A DNA stretch of 64,000 nucleotides from Meghimatium bilineatum (GCA_034231615.1 CM067306.1:62482813-62546812), one strand, 5' to 3'; positions 44,101 to 50,180 are shown, counted from the stretch's first letter. Notes: generated by a model not told the origin, from the letters alone. Numbers and translations are program-made.

Positions 44101-46183
44101 TATTGCTGTTACATTGTCTTCTTGATCTTTCTCTTCTTCTCTCACCTGGCACTCTGCCTTCCAGAATCACCCTTTCAATATCATCATATCGCTTCAAGTG
44201 TCAAAAATACTGTAGCTTCCTTCTTATGATGGTCTTTAGAAGCCACCCTTTATTTAATTTCAATGTTTTCTCTTAATTTCAATGATATTCATAAGGATCT
44301 TTCTGTAGCACTTCATTTCAAATGAATTTATTCTTTTGGATATTGTCTTGTTTAAAGTCCAAATCTCGCATCCATATGTTGCCACTGGGAAAACATATGA
44401 TCTTAAAAGTGTTACTTTAGTGTCATTATTACTAATTTGCATATAGCTTTCTCATTTGTGTTAATTTGAGTGTTGCAATTGTGAGTCTACTTTTAATCTC
44501 GACTGAACAATTTCTGGAACTGTTTATATTTGCTCCCAGATATTCAAATTTGTTTACACATTCTAGTTCTATATTGTCTATGTTGATTATTAGTTTGATC
44601 TTTCTTTTGTCTGTTTTCATAATGTTTGCTTTCTGTGCTTTTATATATAGATTTTGGATCTCGCTGTATTTCTTTATTGTTGTGATTAACTGTTTCAGTC
44701 CCTCAGGATGTGTAGTAAGGAGGACTGTGTCAATAACAATAGTATTTACGTGAAACTGTATAACAATAGTACTTATGCAAATAGTACTTCTAATGATTTT
44801 TCATTACCAGATCATCAAAGAGAAGGAATTGCGCTAAAATGGGCAAATTATTGATCTTATTTTTTAATGTAAACATCCCCCCTACAGAAGAGATGTATCC
44901 ATGGCACTGGATTATGGGGTAGGAAGGATGTCTCACAATCCCTATGTTTAAACTTTGAAATCAATTGCAGGCACCCATAGGACTCATTAGTCACTTTTAT
45001 GCACACAGCAGACGTTATGTTCATCATCCCAGTTGAGCTGAATCGTCATCATTGACTTCGATGGATGAACAACATGATGATGATGTGTTGATGACTAACT
45101 TAAATATGGAGCAGAGGTTGCTAATATTAAATGTGGATCAAGCCTTATTTCTTAAAGATGCTGTACATTTGTTACAGACCCAAGTACTGCTACATTGAGA
45201 AAAGATATGCAGTCACGGGGGTCACCCAATGATCATATATCATTATAATGATGAACACATTCAGTGGAGATGCAATAGAAGTCAACACAGCCAGCGAACA
45301 CATGTAAAGATCAGCATGTGTGTGCAATACACTAAGAAACATAAAAATTAACACCAATCCAAACTCAACCCCCCCCCCCCTCAACAAACATCCTCTCCCC
45401 AAAACTAAAAATGTAACACCAATCCTAACTTCTCCATCACAACAAATAAACATTCTCATCCCCCAAACTAAAAATCTAATACCAATTCTACCCCCCTCAT
45501 TCCCATCAACTAATCAACCCTTCCCAAAAATACTAAAATACGCTCCCTCCAATTTTCTCACTCAAATTTCCTCCCTCCAAACTATATTCCTCAACTGCGC
45601 TCAAATAAAGGAACACAATATATTTAATGTTTTGGTTAACATTGCTTGTCTCCTGAGTTTCATACACTAACGCGTTATATTTTTATGAGACTATATTTAG
45701 TTCCATAAACAATAGGCCACATCTGCTTAACATGAACCACTTCTATTATTATTATCATTATTATTTCTATTATTATTATAATATTATTATTGTTTCTATT
45801 ATGATTATTATTTGTATTATTATATTATTATTATTTCTATTATTATTATTATTTCTATTATTATTATTATTTCTATTATTATTATTATTATTAGGCCTAC
45901 TTGTATTATTATTAATATTAACCCTGGCATTTTATTATTATTATTATTATAATTTTAAAAAATCCTCCTTACTATAATAATAGTAATAATAATAATAATT
46001 TGACATTGTTTTCTTTCCCACTTCATACTGGAATACATTGTCTACCATGTTCCTAGCATATCATATCAATTAATGATCTTTTCAAATTTAATGTTATTAA
46101 TTTATCTTTTTTGTGTGTTTATCTACAGCACCATAGCAGGATCAGCGTACACTAACAGTGCATATGACAACTCTTTTAAATAG
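23059..46183 (+). CDS. Membrane mucin-like protein with SEA-like and EGF-like modules, nine coding exons
   Basis: Joining 23059-23101, 28168-28320, 31637-32563, 36991-37091, 38768-38811, 41923-42092, 42656-42821, 43462-43635 and 46129-46183 gives 1833 nt: 610 codons plus stop, with every phase matching and every intron GT...AG. Predicted order: signal peptide (about 1-17, MRGHFLLYVICLACL), charged helical segment (18-66), Ser/Thr-rich domain (67-374) with 22 ten-residue GDTSTG-type repeats (about 103-322), SEA-like region (375-480), Cys-rich plus EGF-like segment (488-549), transmembrane helix (about 558-583), and a 27-residue basic then Tyr/Ser-rich tail. This is the layout of animal transmembrane mucins: an O-glycosylated stalk at an epithelial or haemocyte surface with a membrane-proximal SEA/EGF base. 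The role is inferred from architecture only, and no specific orthologue is claimed. The SEA-like part lacks an obvious G-SVVV cleavage motif. Exon boundaries are predictions without transcript evidence. Confidence 0.85.
23523..23815 (+). mobile_element. tRNA-derived SINE in intron 1
   Basis: The head reads 'gcgcagcgcagtggttagcg', an A-box-like element, and 'cctgggttcattccccagtt', a B-box with pairing arms. It is followed by a ~200-bp tRNA-unrelated body and a 3' end of repeated 'gttaccttac' with T runs. The clear tRNA-like head and body structure make it a SINE and not a tRNA gene. Confidence 0.75.
24241..24790 (+). mobile_element. LINE-C 3' portion in intron 1
   Basis: It includes the RT catalytic region LRYTDDTVLLAESEHEL, then EYGLDININLKKS, EMWIHRRIGRASWKEKKTNK and MKKELLKEIKIYQITYFGHI. 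A small duplication around 'gatatgacaccttg' precedes the ARGRQSYKWESNITRWTGYS tail, and it ends with 'gatcatgatgatg'. Several breaks are present. Confidence 0.75.
24797..25700 (+). mobile_element. LINE-J 3' portion in intron 1
   Basis: The last RNase H motif (LIFVPGHAGVEGNEQADQLA) is followed by a decayed Cys-rich end (CPVCEEDNQ...). From about 25405 come LGHLYRLRISCTDECPYGSG and QTPEHILQDCSTY up to LTTCLTI-stop. It lies directly after LINE-C in the same orientation. Frames are interrupted between 24985 and 25440. Confidence 0.75.
25830..25918 (-). mobile_element. tRNA-derived SINE head fragment
   Basis: The minus strand reads 'gtagcgcatgtctgagaggt', 'tagagcatatgtctcac' and 'ggtccagagttcgataatg', with A- and B-box-like spacing. 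It has no intact tRNA fold. Confidence 0.45.
26285..26512. repeat. Pyrimidine-rich 'tatctt' simple repeat
   Basis: Imperfect runs of tatctt/tctatc in intron 1. The long open frame across it is low-complexity. Confidence 0.8.
27320..27592 (+). mobile_element. LINE-K 3' end
   Basis: Readings in pieces: HQNHIRYVLRMNRNRLPKQT, then MWNAEGKRKVSH and STWKDITTVLC..FGPKGTNY. This resembles the LINE C-terminal pattern (HVLRM...P..W...GKRKRGRP...W...). It ends where the 'ctaactaa' repeat block begins. Confidence 0.6.
27590..28125. repeat. 'ctaactaa'/'ttaactagttagacag' repeat block
   Basis: A ~535-bp degenerate array of cta(a)ct/agctaact words with longer sub-units such as 'aactaattaactagttagac'. It starts at the LINE-K 3' end and stops 42 bp before the exon 2 acceptor. 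It is likely an expansion of the LINE 3' tail. Confidence 0.75.
28168..28320 (+). CDS. Exon 2: charged helical segment
   Basis: Acceptor 'attattcttacag' (ends 28167); donor 'gtaatg' at 28321, the weakest donor of the gene. It encodes residues 15-66, including TGVTPLKLSIGKKITDIAKQ and RLQEFVSDQFGNAADSNKAS. It has no cysteine and a likely amphipathic helix. It leaves one base (g), completed by 'gt' of exon 3 as Gly. Confidence 0.75.
28548..28590 (-). mobile_element. tRNA-like B-box remnant
   Basis: The minus strand reads 'gcagaggttctgggttcgat' then 'ccaca', as in tRNA-derived SINE heads. Only this part is recognisable. Confidence 0.3.
28600..29360. other. Intron 2, no recognised element
   Basis: A short local duplication ('tcagatagattcaacagaagtg', two copies near 28615 and 28650) is the only structure seen. 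Confidence 0.4.
29366..29665. repeat. 40-bp minisatellite, about 7 units
   Basis: Units of 'ctcacttgatgacttgtgtg' + 'ttgagttagtgttaatacac' repeat with few changes. The last two copies are shortened. It is joined directly to the Tc1-like element. Confidence 0.9.
29665..30905 (+). mobile_element. Tc1/mariner-type DNA transposon relic in intron 2
   Basis: The left end 'acaaaagaaacgcaca' resembles Tc1-type termini. Near the right end 'gtgtgtgtgtttttaaaac' is a weak counterpart. The coding remains include an N-terminal DNA-binding piece (QTGSVVDQHRSGRSRVTTPA, ~30100-30165) and, after an internal deletion, the catalytic C-terminal part. That part includes QQGNTQLHVAQFTSKFLADN and WPAMSSDMNPIENLWDELDR, with the last catalytic acid in NPIE (codons near 30400-30560). 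Frames are broken and much of the middle is missing. The ~1.24 kb length suits a once normal element. Confidence 0.75.
31033..31092 (+). mobile_element. S2 retroposon 3' end
   Basis: Only the terminal 'taggagtttgagaatgaact' 'ctgaaaaagaaa' remains, duplicated in part just upstream ('taggagtttgagtagataca'). Confidence 0.5.
31418..31436. mobile_element. Possible hAT-type terminus
   Basis: 'cttgagaaccactg' is the complement of the CAGTGGTTCTCAA-type end common in Charlie-like hAT elements. Similar ends occur at 55125-55140 and 58432-58446. The partner ends were not found. Confidence 0.3.
31637..32563 (+). CDS. Exon 3: mucin repeat exon
   Basis: The acceptor is 'ttcttgttcag' (ends 31636), the donor 'gtaagt' at 32564. 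It encodes residues 66-375: a Ser/Thr-rich lead (QGLTTAQSTTGVDASTNSPG), 22 ten-residue repeats alternating SVITGDTSTG and PIVPGDTST forms, then a Thr-rich end with two N-glycosylation sequons (ENTTE and RNITS). All repeats have Thr and Ser suited to O-glycosylation. Units 7-12 and 13-18 form a 180-bp duplication. The antisense strand is also open for 305 codons because the 30-nt unit lacks stops in that frame. That frame has no splice context and is ignored. Confidence 0.9.
31749..32410 (+). repeat. Coding 30-bp minisatellite (22 units)
   Basis: The repeat is 'actggatctgttataactgg' + 'tgacacaagt', always in the 30-nt register. 31921-32100 and 32101-32280 are identical at 177 of 180 positions. 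Confidence 0.95.
32668..33085. repeat. Dispersed repeat G, longer copy
   Basis: It starts 'ggttgctgatccagcggtcc' 'atgggctcat', as at 17850, and continues for about 400 bp with no coding evidence. It is moderately GC-rich for this region. The full extent is uncertain. Confidence 0.4.
33385..33478. repeat. 24-bp minisatellite, 4 units
   Basis: 'aataagccatgtttttatat' + 'gtaa' repeats four times in intron 3. Confidence 0.85.
34650..34940. repeat. Degenerate ~37-bp 'ctacacatctacataaa' array
   Basis: About seven copies of 'tactacacatctacataaa' + 'aatgtatacacta' with length changes in intron 3. Open frames on both strands are by-products. Confidence 0.75.
35295..35365 (-). mobile_element. Possible Penelope-like/retrozyme hammerhead relic
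   Basis: The minus strand reads 'cttgaaaaaggcctattggt' 'ccgaaacgtcgac', close to the hammerhead core and stem II (CTGA.GA...GAAAC) found in Penelope-like elements and retrozymes. The CTGATGA half is degenerate, so it is presumably inactive. No protein part was recognised nearby. Confidence 0.35.
36258..36570 (-). mobile_element. LINE-A 3' end in intron 3
   Basis: The minus strand reads CHGITIEANIRGRQSRFLGH, VLRRTQLEHLITTGKIKGRR and ELIDNTRDRESWRNMIAYAS up to RHGT-stop. It parallels the LINE-A end at 2371-2570 (GLENIVTTGKIEGIRDRGGQ; GDRELWKAM). About 100 codons are continuous here. Confidence 0.75.
36991..37091 (+). CDS. Exon 4: start of SEA-like region
   Basis: Acceptor 'gattcttctacag' (ends 36990); donor 'gtaagt' at 37092. 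It encodes residues 375-408 (ENAYFVLELKVSTQSNSDIQ, then FNGGSKSKETILSE) and ends in phase 0. Confidence 0.75.
37156..37205. repeat. (TA)n(CA)n microsatellite
   Basis: 'atatatatatatacacacac' and more CA units, just downstream of the exon 4 donor. Confidence 0.85.
37365..37440 (-). mobile_element. tRNA-SINE fragment
   Basis: The complement of 'ggaatttgaaccaggtccat' gives a B-box-like 'ctggttcaaattcc', matching the 15240-15425 pair. Confidence 0.4.
37500..38290. repeat. ~32-bp degenerate minisatellite in intron 4
   Basis: About 24 units of 'gactaaaatacagaatttag' + 'gggttccttttg', with frequent length changes, fill ~790 bp. Confidence 0.9.
38425..38608 (+). mobile_element. S2 retroposon copy in intron 4
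   Basis: It contains 'gctgaagatggatgtgttgg', 'ccattctctggactacatcc', 'ggtcctgctacaagagatat' and 'aggagtttgagaatgaatgc' with a GAA-rich tail. A short inverted echo lies at 38296-38345. Confidence 0.7.
38768..38811 (+). CDS. Exon 5: 44-nt microexon of the SEA-like region
   Basis: Acceptor 'caatttatttcag' (ends 38767); donor 'gtaagt' at 38812. It encodes LGPYFLEFSSGVFI plus two bases (ga), completed by the first base of exon 6 as Glu. It is accepted despite its small size because phase matches on both sides and both sites are consensus. Confidence 0.7.
38890..39115. repeat. ~34-bp minisatellite, about 6 units
   Basis: 'agaaaaactagtcctggtta' + 'ggcccagacacatc' variants in intron 5. Confidence 0.8.
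39290..39545 (+). mobile_element. LINE C-terminal fragment with Cys/His motif
   Basis: It reads HCNRQEEETVKHQLIECPAL, the C..C...H....C pattern at the end of Jockey/I/CR1-type LINE proteins. Surrounding frames are broken. A tRNA-SINE-like piece ('gatttgaaccagctccactc') lies just before, at 39180-39245. Confidence 0.5.
39825..40240 (-). mobile_element. LINE-E 3' end in intron 5
   Basis: It parallels 61640-61990: 'cctttacagaatgttgtcct', 'cactgccactctgtaagcct', 'gtgcaagctgcctaacttct' and 'cttggtctgcctcttgttct' in order, then the FGH- and MKCY-type positions on the minus strand. Distantly similar to LINE-B. Confidence 0.65.
40310..40440 (+). mobile_element. S2 retroposon copy
   Basis: 'tccattctctggactacatc' 'ctgctggaaatctagtacga', then 'gggagtttgagaatgagcgg' 'tgaagaa'. 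Its 5' half is lost. Confidence 0.65.
40450..40875 (-). mobile_element. LINE-J-type 3' end in intron 5
   Basis: The minus strand reads a decayed final RNase H motif (VHGSERIDRLAK, near 40835-40795, after TWIYWP) and, at 40540-40490, TEHQWVCPECSDIGPNS, homologous to EQLWMCPVCSDVDPTTN of the copy ending at 15121. Confidence 0.65.
41480..41702 (-). mobile_element. S1 retroposon, diverged copy
   Basis: 'attctcaaactcctgcgtat', 'caaagaacggaatgccttgt', 'atgggatggtcca' and 'gtcacctcttatggacatgc' follow the minus-strand S1 order. Confidence 0.65.
41923..42092 (+). CDS. Exon 6: C-terminal SEA-like region
   Basis: Acceptor 'catgtctgtccacag' (ends 41922); donor 'gtaagt' at 42093. It encodes residues 423-479: DDTVELTYKLKVTLMYSQLN, NRTVAQEKLMLALSQINNLA and more, the strand-then-helix pattern of SEA C-termini, with sequons NRT and NQS. 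The position of the usual G-SVVV cleavage site reads RDDTVEL, so SEA autoproteolysis is not predicted. It leaves one base (t), completed by 'tt' of exon 7 as Phe. Confidence 0.8.
42181..42437 (+). mobile_element. S1 retroposon, diverged copy in intron 6
   Basis: From 'gtgttgccagtacccagaag' 'ggaagcaaagaatag' to 'cagaagtttgagaacaaaca', with the S1 order kept and many substitutions. Confidence 0.65.
42540..42655 (+). repeat. 29-bp tandem repeat that multiplies the exon 7 splice acceptor
   Basis: Four units of 'tgattatcttttccttag' + 'ttatcaacatg' end at AG positions 42568, 42597, 42626 and 42655, exactly 29 nt apart. The last AG is the acceptor that keeps the reading frame. Each unit carries a pyrimidine tract and AG of its own. 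Confidence 0.85.
42656..42821 (+). CDS. Exon 7: Cys-rich and EGF-like module
   Basis: The donor is 'gtaagg' at 42822. It encodes residues 480-534. Cysteines 488, 494, 500 and 505 precede an EGF-like set that starts C509-x4-C514-x5-C520-x13-C534 (CTPDYCNNNGIC is the recognisable core) and is completed by C536 and C549 in exon 8. It leaves two bases (ca), completed as Gln. Confidence 0.85.
42855..43138. repeat. 24-bp minisatellite in intron 7
   Basis: About 11 units of 'tactgatgtctgaactaata' + 'tcta' begin just after the exon 7 donor. The unit is a multiple of three, so an open frame of MSELISIL repeats appears. It is intronic and not supported as coding. Degenerate 'ctagtc...tcctctc' repeats continue to about 43400. 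Confidence 0.9.
43462..43635 (+). CDS. Exon 8: EGF end, transmembrane helix, start of tail
   Basis: Acceptor 'tttctgcccatag' (ends 43461); donor 'gtaagt' at 43636. It encodes residues 535-592: CNSEYDTEYTGDQC closes the EGF-like module, DSRRGR follows, then a hydrophobic stretch of about 26 residues (LQIIAILAGVLGTACLIFII and more Ile) and KNRSKFSSN. The basic residues after the helix fit a type I orientation. It leaves 'ta', completed by 'c' of exon 9 as Tyr; reading through the donor would give an immediate TAG. Confidence 0.9.
43680..43790. repeat. 21-bp minisatellite
   Basis: 'cttttgtagtgtgatactgt' + 'at' repeats about 4-5 times in intron 8. Confidence 0.8.
43985..44760 (-). mobile_element. 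LINE-B-related 3' portion in intron 8
   Basis: The minus strand reads KTDKRKIKLIINIDNIELEC, VNKFEYLGANINSSRNCSVE, YVFPVATYGCEIWTLNKTIS, EMKCYRKIL and VILEGRVPGERRRERSRR, in the order of a LINE C-terminal third. Frames are broken in at least three places. Confidence 0.75.
44888..44951 (+). other. Possible unused or alternative terminal exon
   Basis: A good acceptor ('cccccctacag', ends 44887) precedes 20 codons reading RDVSMALDYGVGRMSHNPYV then TAA. This looks like a plausible membrane-protein tail, but direct joining of exon 8 ('ta') to its first base (a) makes TAA. It could only be used after an unseen intervening exon. Low support. Confidence 0.2.
45738..45995. repeat. (TTA)n-type microsatellite block
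   Basis: Long runs of 'attattattatttctattatt' type in intron 8, with a short complementary 'aataataataat' stretch at the end. Poly-C and C-rich simple sequence lies upstream at 45370-45590. Confidence 0.9.
46129..46183 (+). CDS. Exon 9: cytoplasmic tail and stop
   Basis: Acceptor 'tgtgtttatctacag' (ends 46128). It encodes Y593 (split) and TIAGSAYTNSAYDNSFK, then TAG at 46181-46183. Three tyrosines and several Ser/Thr in 18 residues suggest phosphorylation or sorting signals, but none matches a defined motif. Confidence 0.8.
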
Positions 46184-46950
46184 CAGCAGCCAACCATAAC
46201 TTAGGATAACTATTATCAACCAATCATCTTCATTGTTGCTAAACAGGACTCGGTATCAGCTAATCATTTTCATTGTTGCTTATCAAGACAAGACATCTGA
46301 CAATGATCTTCACCCTTGCTCATTATGACGGGACTTTGAATGACACATGAGAAGTTCCTGATCTACTGTCTTGTCACCAACACTTTGAAGCTACTCAAAC
46401 CATGGTTGCCAAAAATTGCCAGCATTTTATCTTGACATAATAATCTTACATATCATATTGGTCTTTCTCATAAGCTGGCCCTTAACTTGGTGATGTGACT
46501 TCTGTTGTTTTGTGGCCAGCAATATCATCCATATCATATTAAGAAAATATACTAACACATGATCACATAGGCACAGTTTAACAAATATATAGTCAACTAA
46601 CACATGCTTGCATAGGCACAGTTTAAGGGGCTAGACTGTGACCAATCGGCAGTATAGGATACCTGTCAACTAAAACATAAACATGAACTAGTTTCAGATT
46701 TCCGTGTAATATATTAGTTGACCTTGGATATTTTTGGCATGCAAATCCAAATATGTAAATAGCGACCAATCAAAATCCAAACAATAATCAAAAACATAAC
46801 GGAGTCTAAATTAATTCAGTTAGAAGGCCTGTTGTACTATTGATAGCCACGGCTAGACCTACTTAAAAAAAGGGGTTACTTCTGTTTATTTTTGTAAAAC
46901 ACTCAAGAGTTCTGCATAGATTCAAATAAAACTTTGCCCCATAGTAGAAT
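46184..46950 (+). other. Probable 3'UTR, with candidate poly(A) signal
   Basis: After the stop there is no further exon signal. The first AATAAA is at 46925-46930. A one-armed M1 MITE (46720-46835) lies in between, so the mRNA end may include it. The UTR length is an estimate. Confidence 0.4.
46720..46835. mobile_element. M1 MITE, centre plus right arm
   Basis: 'accttggatatttttggcat', 'aaatatgtaaatagcgacca', 'caataatcaaaaacataacg' and 'ttagaaggcctgttg' match one half of the 16859-17070 copy. Confidence 0.65.
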
Positions 46951-47590
46951 ACATACTGGTGAATTAGGTGACAAATTATTGCGGGCTGAAAAATCATGGA
47001 CTAATTAGTTCAAATAATTAATTATATAATTAAGACAAATTTATGTATTTGAATATGCCGATGCTGGTTTTTACAAGCTGAATGAATCATTTTTTTTTAG
47101 TTTATAGTCTCAAAGTCACGTGATTAGGTTTATTTATGGCTTTTATGGATCCTGAACCTTGGAAATAACTATATGTAGTAAAGTATTCTCAAAAATGATG
47201 CTGAAAAACTAACAAAAAAATGGCAAATTTTTGCAAATGCAATATTATTATAAATATTTTTCTTTCAAAGTAAGCAGATTAAAAATGGTTAATGTTCCAG
47301 CTATATAAAATATGCACATTCACAGAAACTCTCATGAGCCTAACTTACACAATGTAGAAGATATGGTGTAAAAATCACACAAATATGTAATTTTTTGGCA
47401 AAAATACATGCAAACATCAAGACTATAGACTTATTTCCTTTGATACACCTACCAACTTTAAATTATCATAACATAAAAATTATAGCCAATGAACACAAAA
47501 TGTAAAATAAGCAAGAAAATAGATACTATGAGATTTATGAAAATGTAACTTATTTTGGTAAGCATAGAAAAGTGATTTAAAAAAATAATT
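46840..47590. other. No recognised feature
   Basis: Very AT-rich. No supported exon or repeat. Confidence 0.4.
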
Positions 47591-47707
47591 CTGGGTAGTC
47601 TAGCGCCTTAACAAACATATACTAAAACACGCTCACATAGGCACAGTTAACAAACATACTAAAACATGTTCATATAGGCACAGTTTAACAAACATATACT
47701 AAAACAT

Positions 47708-48115
47708 ACGGCTGTGAAACATGGACCCTAAGTAAAATAGCGGCAAAGAAGATCAACGCCTTGGAGCTGAAATGATACAGAAAGATACTTAGAATATCAT
47801 GGAAAGAAAAAATCAGAAACTCAGATATTATAAACACATTGAAGATTCCAGAGTCTTGGTTACTAAACACAATAACAAAAAGAAAACTACACCTGTTTGG
47901 TCATATAAAGAGACACAACTGTTTAGAAAGACAAATAATTGAGGGAAGAGTACCTGGGTAGAGGAGAAAAGGCAGACCAAGAAGACGATGGACTGATGAC
48001 ATTAAAGATAACATGAATACATGGCTAGAAAATGCAAGCCACATCGCCCAAGACAGAGAGAGGTTCAGAGAGTTAATTGGGAAGACAACGTTCTGGATGG
48101 AATACGTCACATGAC
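47708..48115 (+). mobile_element. LINE-B 3' end, flanked by direct repeats
   Basis: It reads YGCETWTLSKIAAKKINALE, a single early stop, then YRKILRISWKEKIRNSDIIN, TLKIPESWLLNTITKRKLHL, FGHIKRHNCLERQIIEGRVP and the TDDIKDNMNTWLENASHIAQ...TTFWMEYVT end. It is the best-preserved LINE-B end here. 'atactaaaacat' flanks it at 47696-47707 and 48116-48127, although that word is also part of the surrounding tandem repeat. Confidence 0.8.
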
Positions 48116-48274
48116 ATACTAAAACATGCTGCTCACATAGGCACAGCTTTACATACATATACTTAATATGTTAATGCATATATATGTTCTAACAAATGTC
48201 AAACTAAGAATGTTCAGTAGCCCACAATTAACTTTATTCATACTAACACATGCTAGGCCACAATAATTTTGGAC

Positions 48275-48420
48275 AAATACACAATACACTAGTAAATACA
48301 CACACTGACAAATATGCACATTAGCAAATATGCACAGATATACATGCTAGCAAATACACACACTGGCAAATAAATTTACTGGCAAATACACACACTAGCA
48401 AACATAATTCTTACAGTTAA
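48275..48420. repeat. Degenerate 'gcaaatacacacactg' repeat
   Basis: About six imperfect units of ~22 bp ('ctggcaaataca', 'ttagcaaatatgcaca'). Confidence 0.7.
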
Positions 48421-48429
48421 GACATGACC

Positions 48430-49280
48430 ACTAGATAAACAATAATATCTGGGATCCTTGCCAGTGCCATAGTTTTTGTGCTCTACTGCTGAGACTTCCT
48501 ATGTTTTAAAAAAAGACATTGCCGCACAAATGGTAATTAATCAAACAAGCAACACTGATAAATTACCAAATACAAATTCAAGAACAGGACACAGCTTCTA
48601 GTATGTAGAAACATTACAAGCAAAATATAAACAATGGAGAACATGACAAAGCTAACATAACACATACTACCACTGCTTTGTCACTGACATACAGTTTACT
48701 GAAGTCATAACAAATTATGTACATATTTTATAGATATCTATGTGATTTTTATCAGATATGTTTAGACAGTTGAACACATAATTGATGGCAGCTTGAACTT
48801 TCATAGCAGAAGGATGATGTCACATGAAATACATTAACCCATACTACCCAACACTACCACCACAGGATTCCATTTTTTGTGTGTTTGCTTGGAATATATT
48901 TGTATTTGAAGTTGCAAGATTTCATTATATATATATTCCAAAATATTTAACTGCAAAATTAAGGGAAATTTATGATCTAATGAACATGAACACCAAAATA
49001 ACATTATACAAAACAATTATTATTTTATCAACTGTGCTACCAATGCCAAATGTTAAAACTACAACAAAAGATAAAAGAATGAACCCCTGCAAGACACAAA
49101 GGGATAAAGTAGAAAAACAAAGGTTTAATCTTGAATTTGTCTGAATCTGCATATGATAGTTTAAAGCCACACCCTTTTCTTGATATTCTTTTGTTCTAAA
49201 AGGCATGTGTCTGATAACACTTTCTATCTTGTTCACAGTGTCCCTATTATTGATTACATAATCAGTTTCTCATTATCATT
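48430..49280. other. No recognised feature
   Basis: AT-rich. Overlapping short open frames on both strands have no domain-like content or splice context. Confidence 0.4.
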
Positions 49281-49287
49281 GCCTTCT

Positions 49288-49510
49288 GTGTTCGTTCTCA
49301 AACTCCTGCAGATCAGCAAGATATAGTCCAGAGGATGGAATACATTGTGTCATGGTTTACAGACTTAGCCACAATACTGTGCCTTTCAGCCTGACACATC
49401 CAACTTCTTAATTTCTTCTGCATTATTTTCACCCTGTATAGGATGGAACAGCCATCACATACCCACAAAACATCCTTAATCACTACTTGCAACTTGCTTG
49501 ACAAGACAAA
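49288..49510 (-). mobile_element. S1 retroposon, diverged copy
   Basis: 'gttcgttctcaaactcctgc' 'agatcagcaagatatagtcc', 'gtgtcatggtttacagac' and 'gcctgacacatccaacttct' in minus-strand S1 order. Confidence 0.7.
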
Positions 49511-49537
49511 AGCTTAAAATTATCATAATAAGTATGT

Positions 49538-49695
49538 CATGTGATGTATTCTCTCCAGAACATTGTCTTCCTAATGAACTCCCTGAACCCCTCTCTGTCT
49601 TGATGCGTCTTGCATTTTCTAAAGCATATTCATATTATCTTTAATGTCATCAGTCCATTGTCTTCTTGGTCCGTCTTTCCTCCTCCCAGGTGCTC
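49538..49695 (-). mobile_element. LINE-B 3' end fragment
   Basis: The minus strand of 'catgtgatgtattctctcca' 'gaacattgtcttcctaatga' corresponds to the TTFW.EYVT end. It continues to the GR..RRWTDDIK region. Confidence 0.65.
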
Positions 49696-49799
49696 AGTAC
49701 TTATCTTAATAAGTACTTCAACAAATATGTAATTCAAATTACATCAACCTTCTCGTTTTTTTCTTTGAGATTACCAAAAATCTACATGCTGACATATTC

Positions 49800-50020
49800 A
49801 TTTCTGCCCATTCTGTTATCAATATTACAATTAAGACTGCAATATCCAGTCTGCCTTTTGTCAATATTAAATTAAGACTTCAATGTCTTATCTGCCTATT
49901 GTTAGTATTAAAATAAGACTTCAACATTCAATCTATTTTCAATATTAAAATTAAGACTTCAATGTCTTATCTGCCTATTGTTAATATTAAAATAAGACTT
50001 CAACATCCAATCTGTCTATT
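49800..50020. repeat. ~40-bp repeat, about 5 units
   Basis: 'caatattaaattaagacttc' + 'aatgtcttatctgcctattg' variants in tandem. Confidence 0.75.
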
Positions 50021-50180
50021 GTGTTTGTTAATTGGTGGGTTTGCCTCATTTGGCAGAGGCACATCTCTTTCAACCTAGGAAGGAGTTCCTTCTTGGTTAT
50101 ATCAGGGCATCTGGTGAACTTTGCATCTTGTGGCATGGTTGCCTGGGTGATACTAAATTATTTCTAGCTGAAGTTCTGCT
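50020..50180 (+). repeat. Dispersed repeat F, copy 3
   Basis: 'tgtgtttgttaattggtggg' 'tttgcctcatttggcagagg' 'cacatctctttcaacctagg', then 'ttccttcttggttatatcag'. This is the longest and clearest copy. Confidence 0.55.

Larger units (their letters stand above)
46545..48175. repeat. Interrupted 'catactaaaacatgctcacataggcacagttt' tandem repeat
   Basis: ~40-bp units with words 'cacataggcacagtttaaca' and 'aacatatactaaaacat' occur at 46545-46630, 47610-47707 and 48116-48170, split by other sequence and by a LINE-B copy. Confidence 0.65.

Noticed and set aside
45180-45233. Possible exon after 'tttgttacag' reading PKYCYIEKRYAVTGVTQ
   Set aside because: No phase-compatible upstream exon joins it in that frame, and the direct join from exon 8 gives a stop.
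45732-45977. Hydrophobic 81-codon frame
   Set aside because: Translation of a (TTA)n microsatellite in intron 8.
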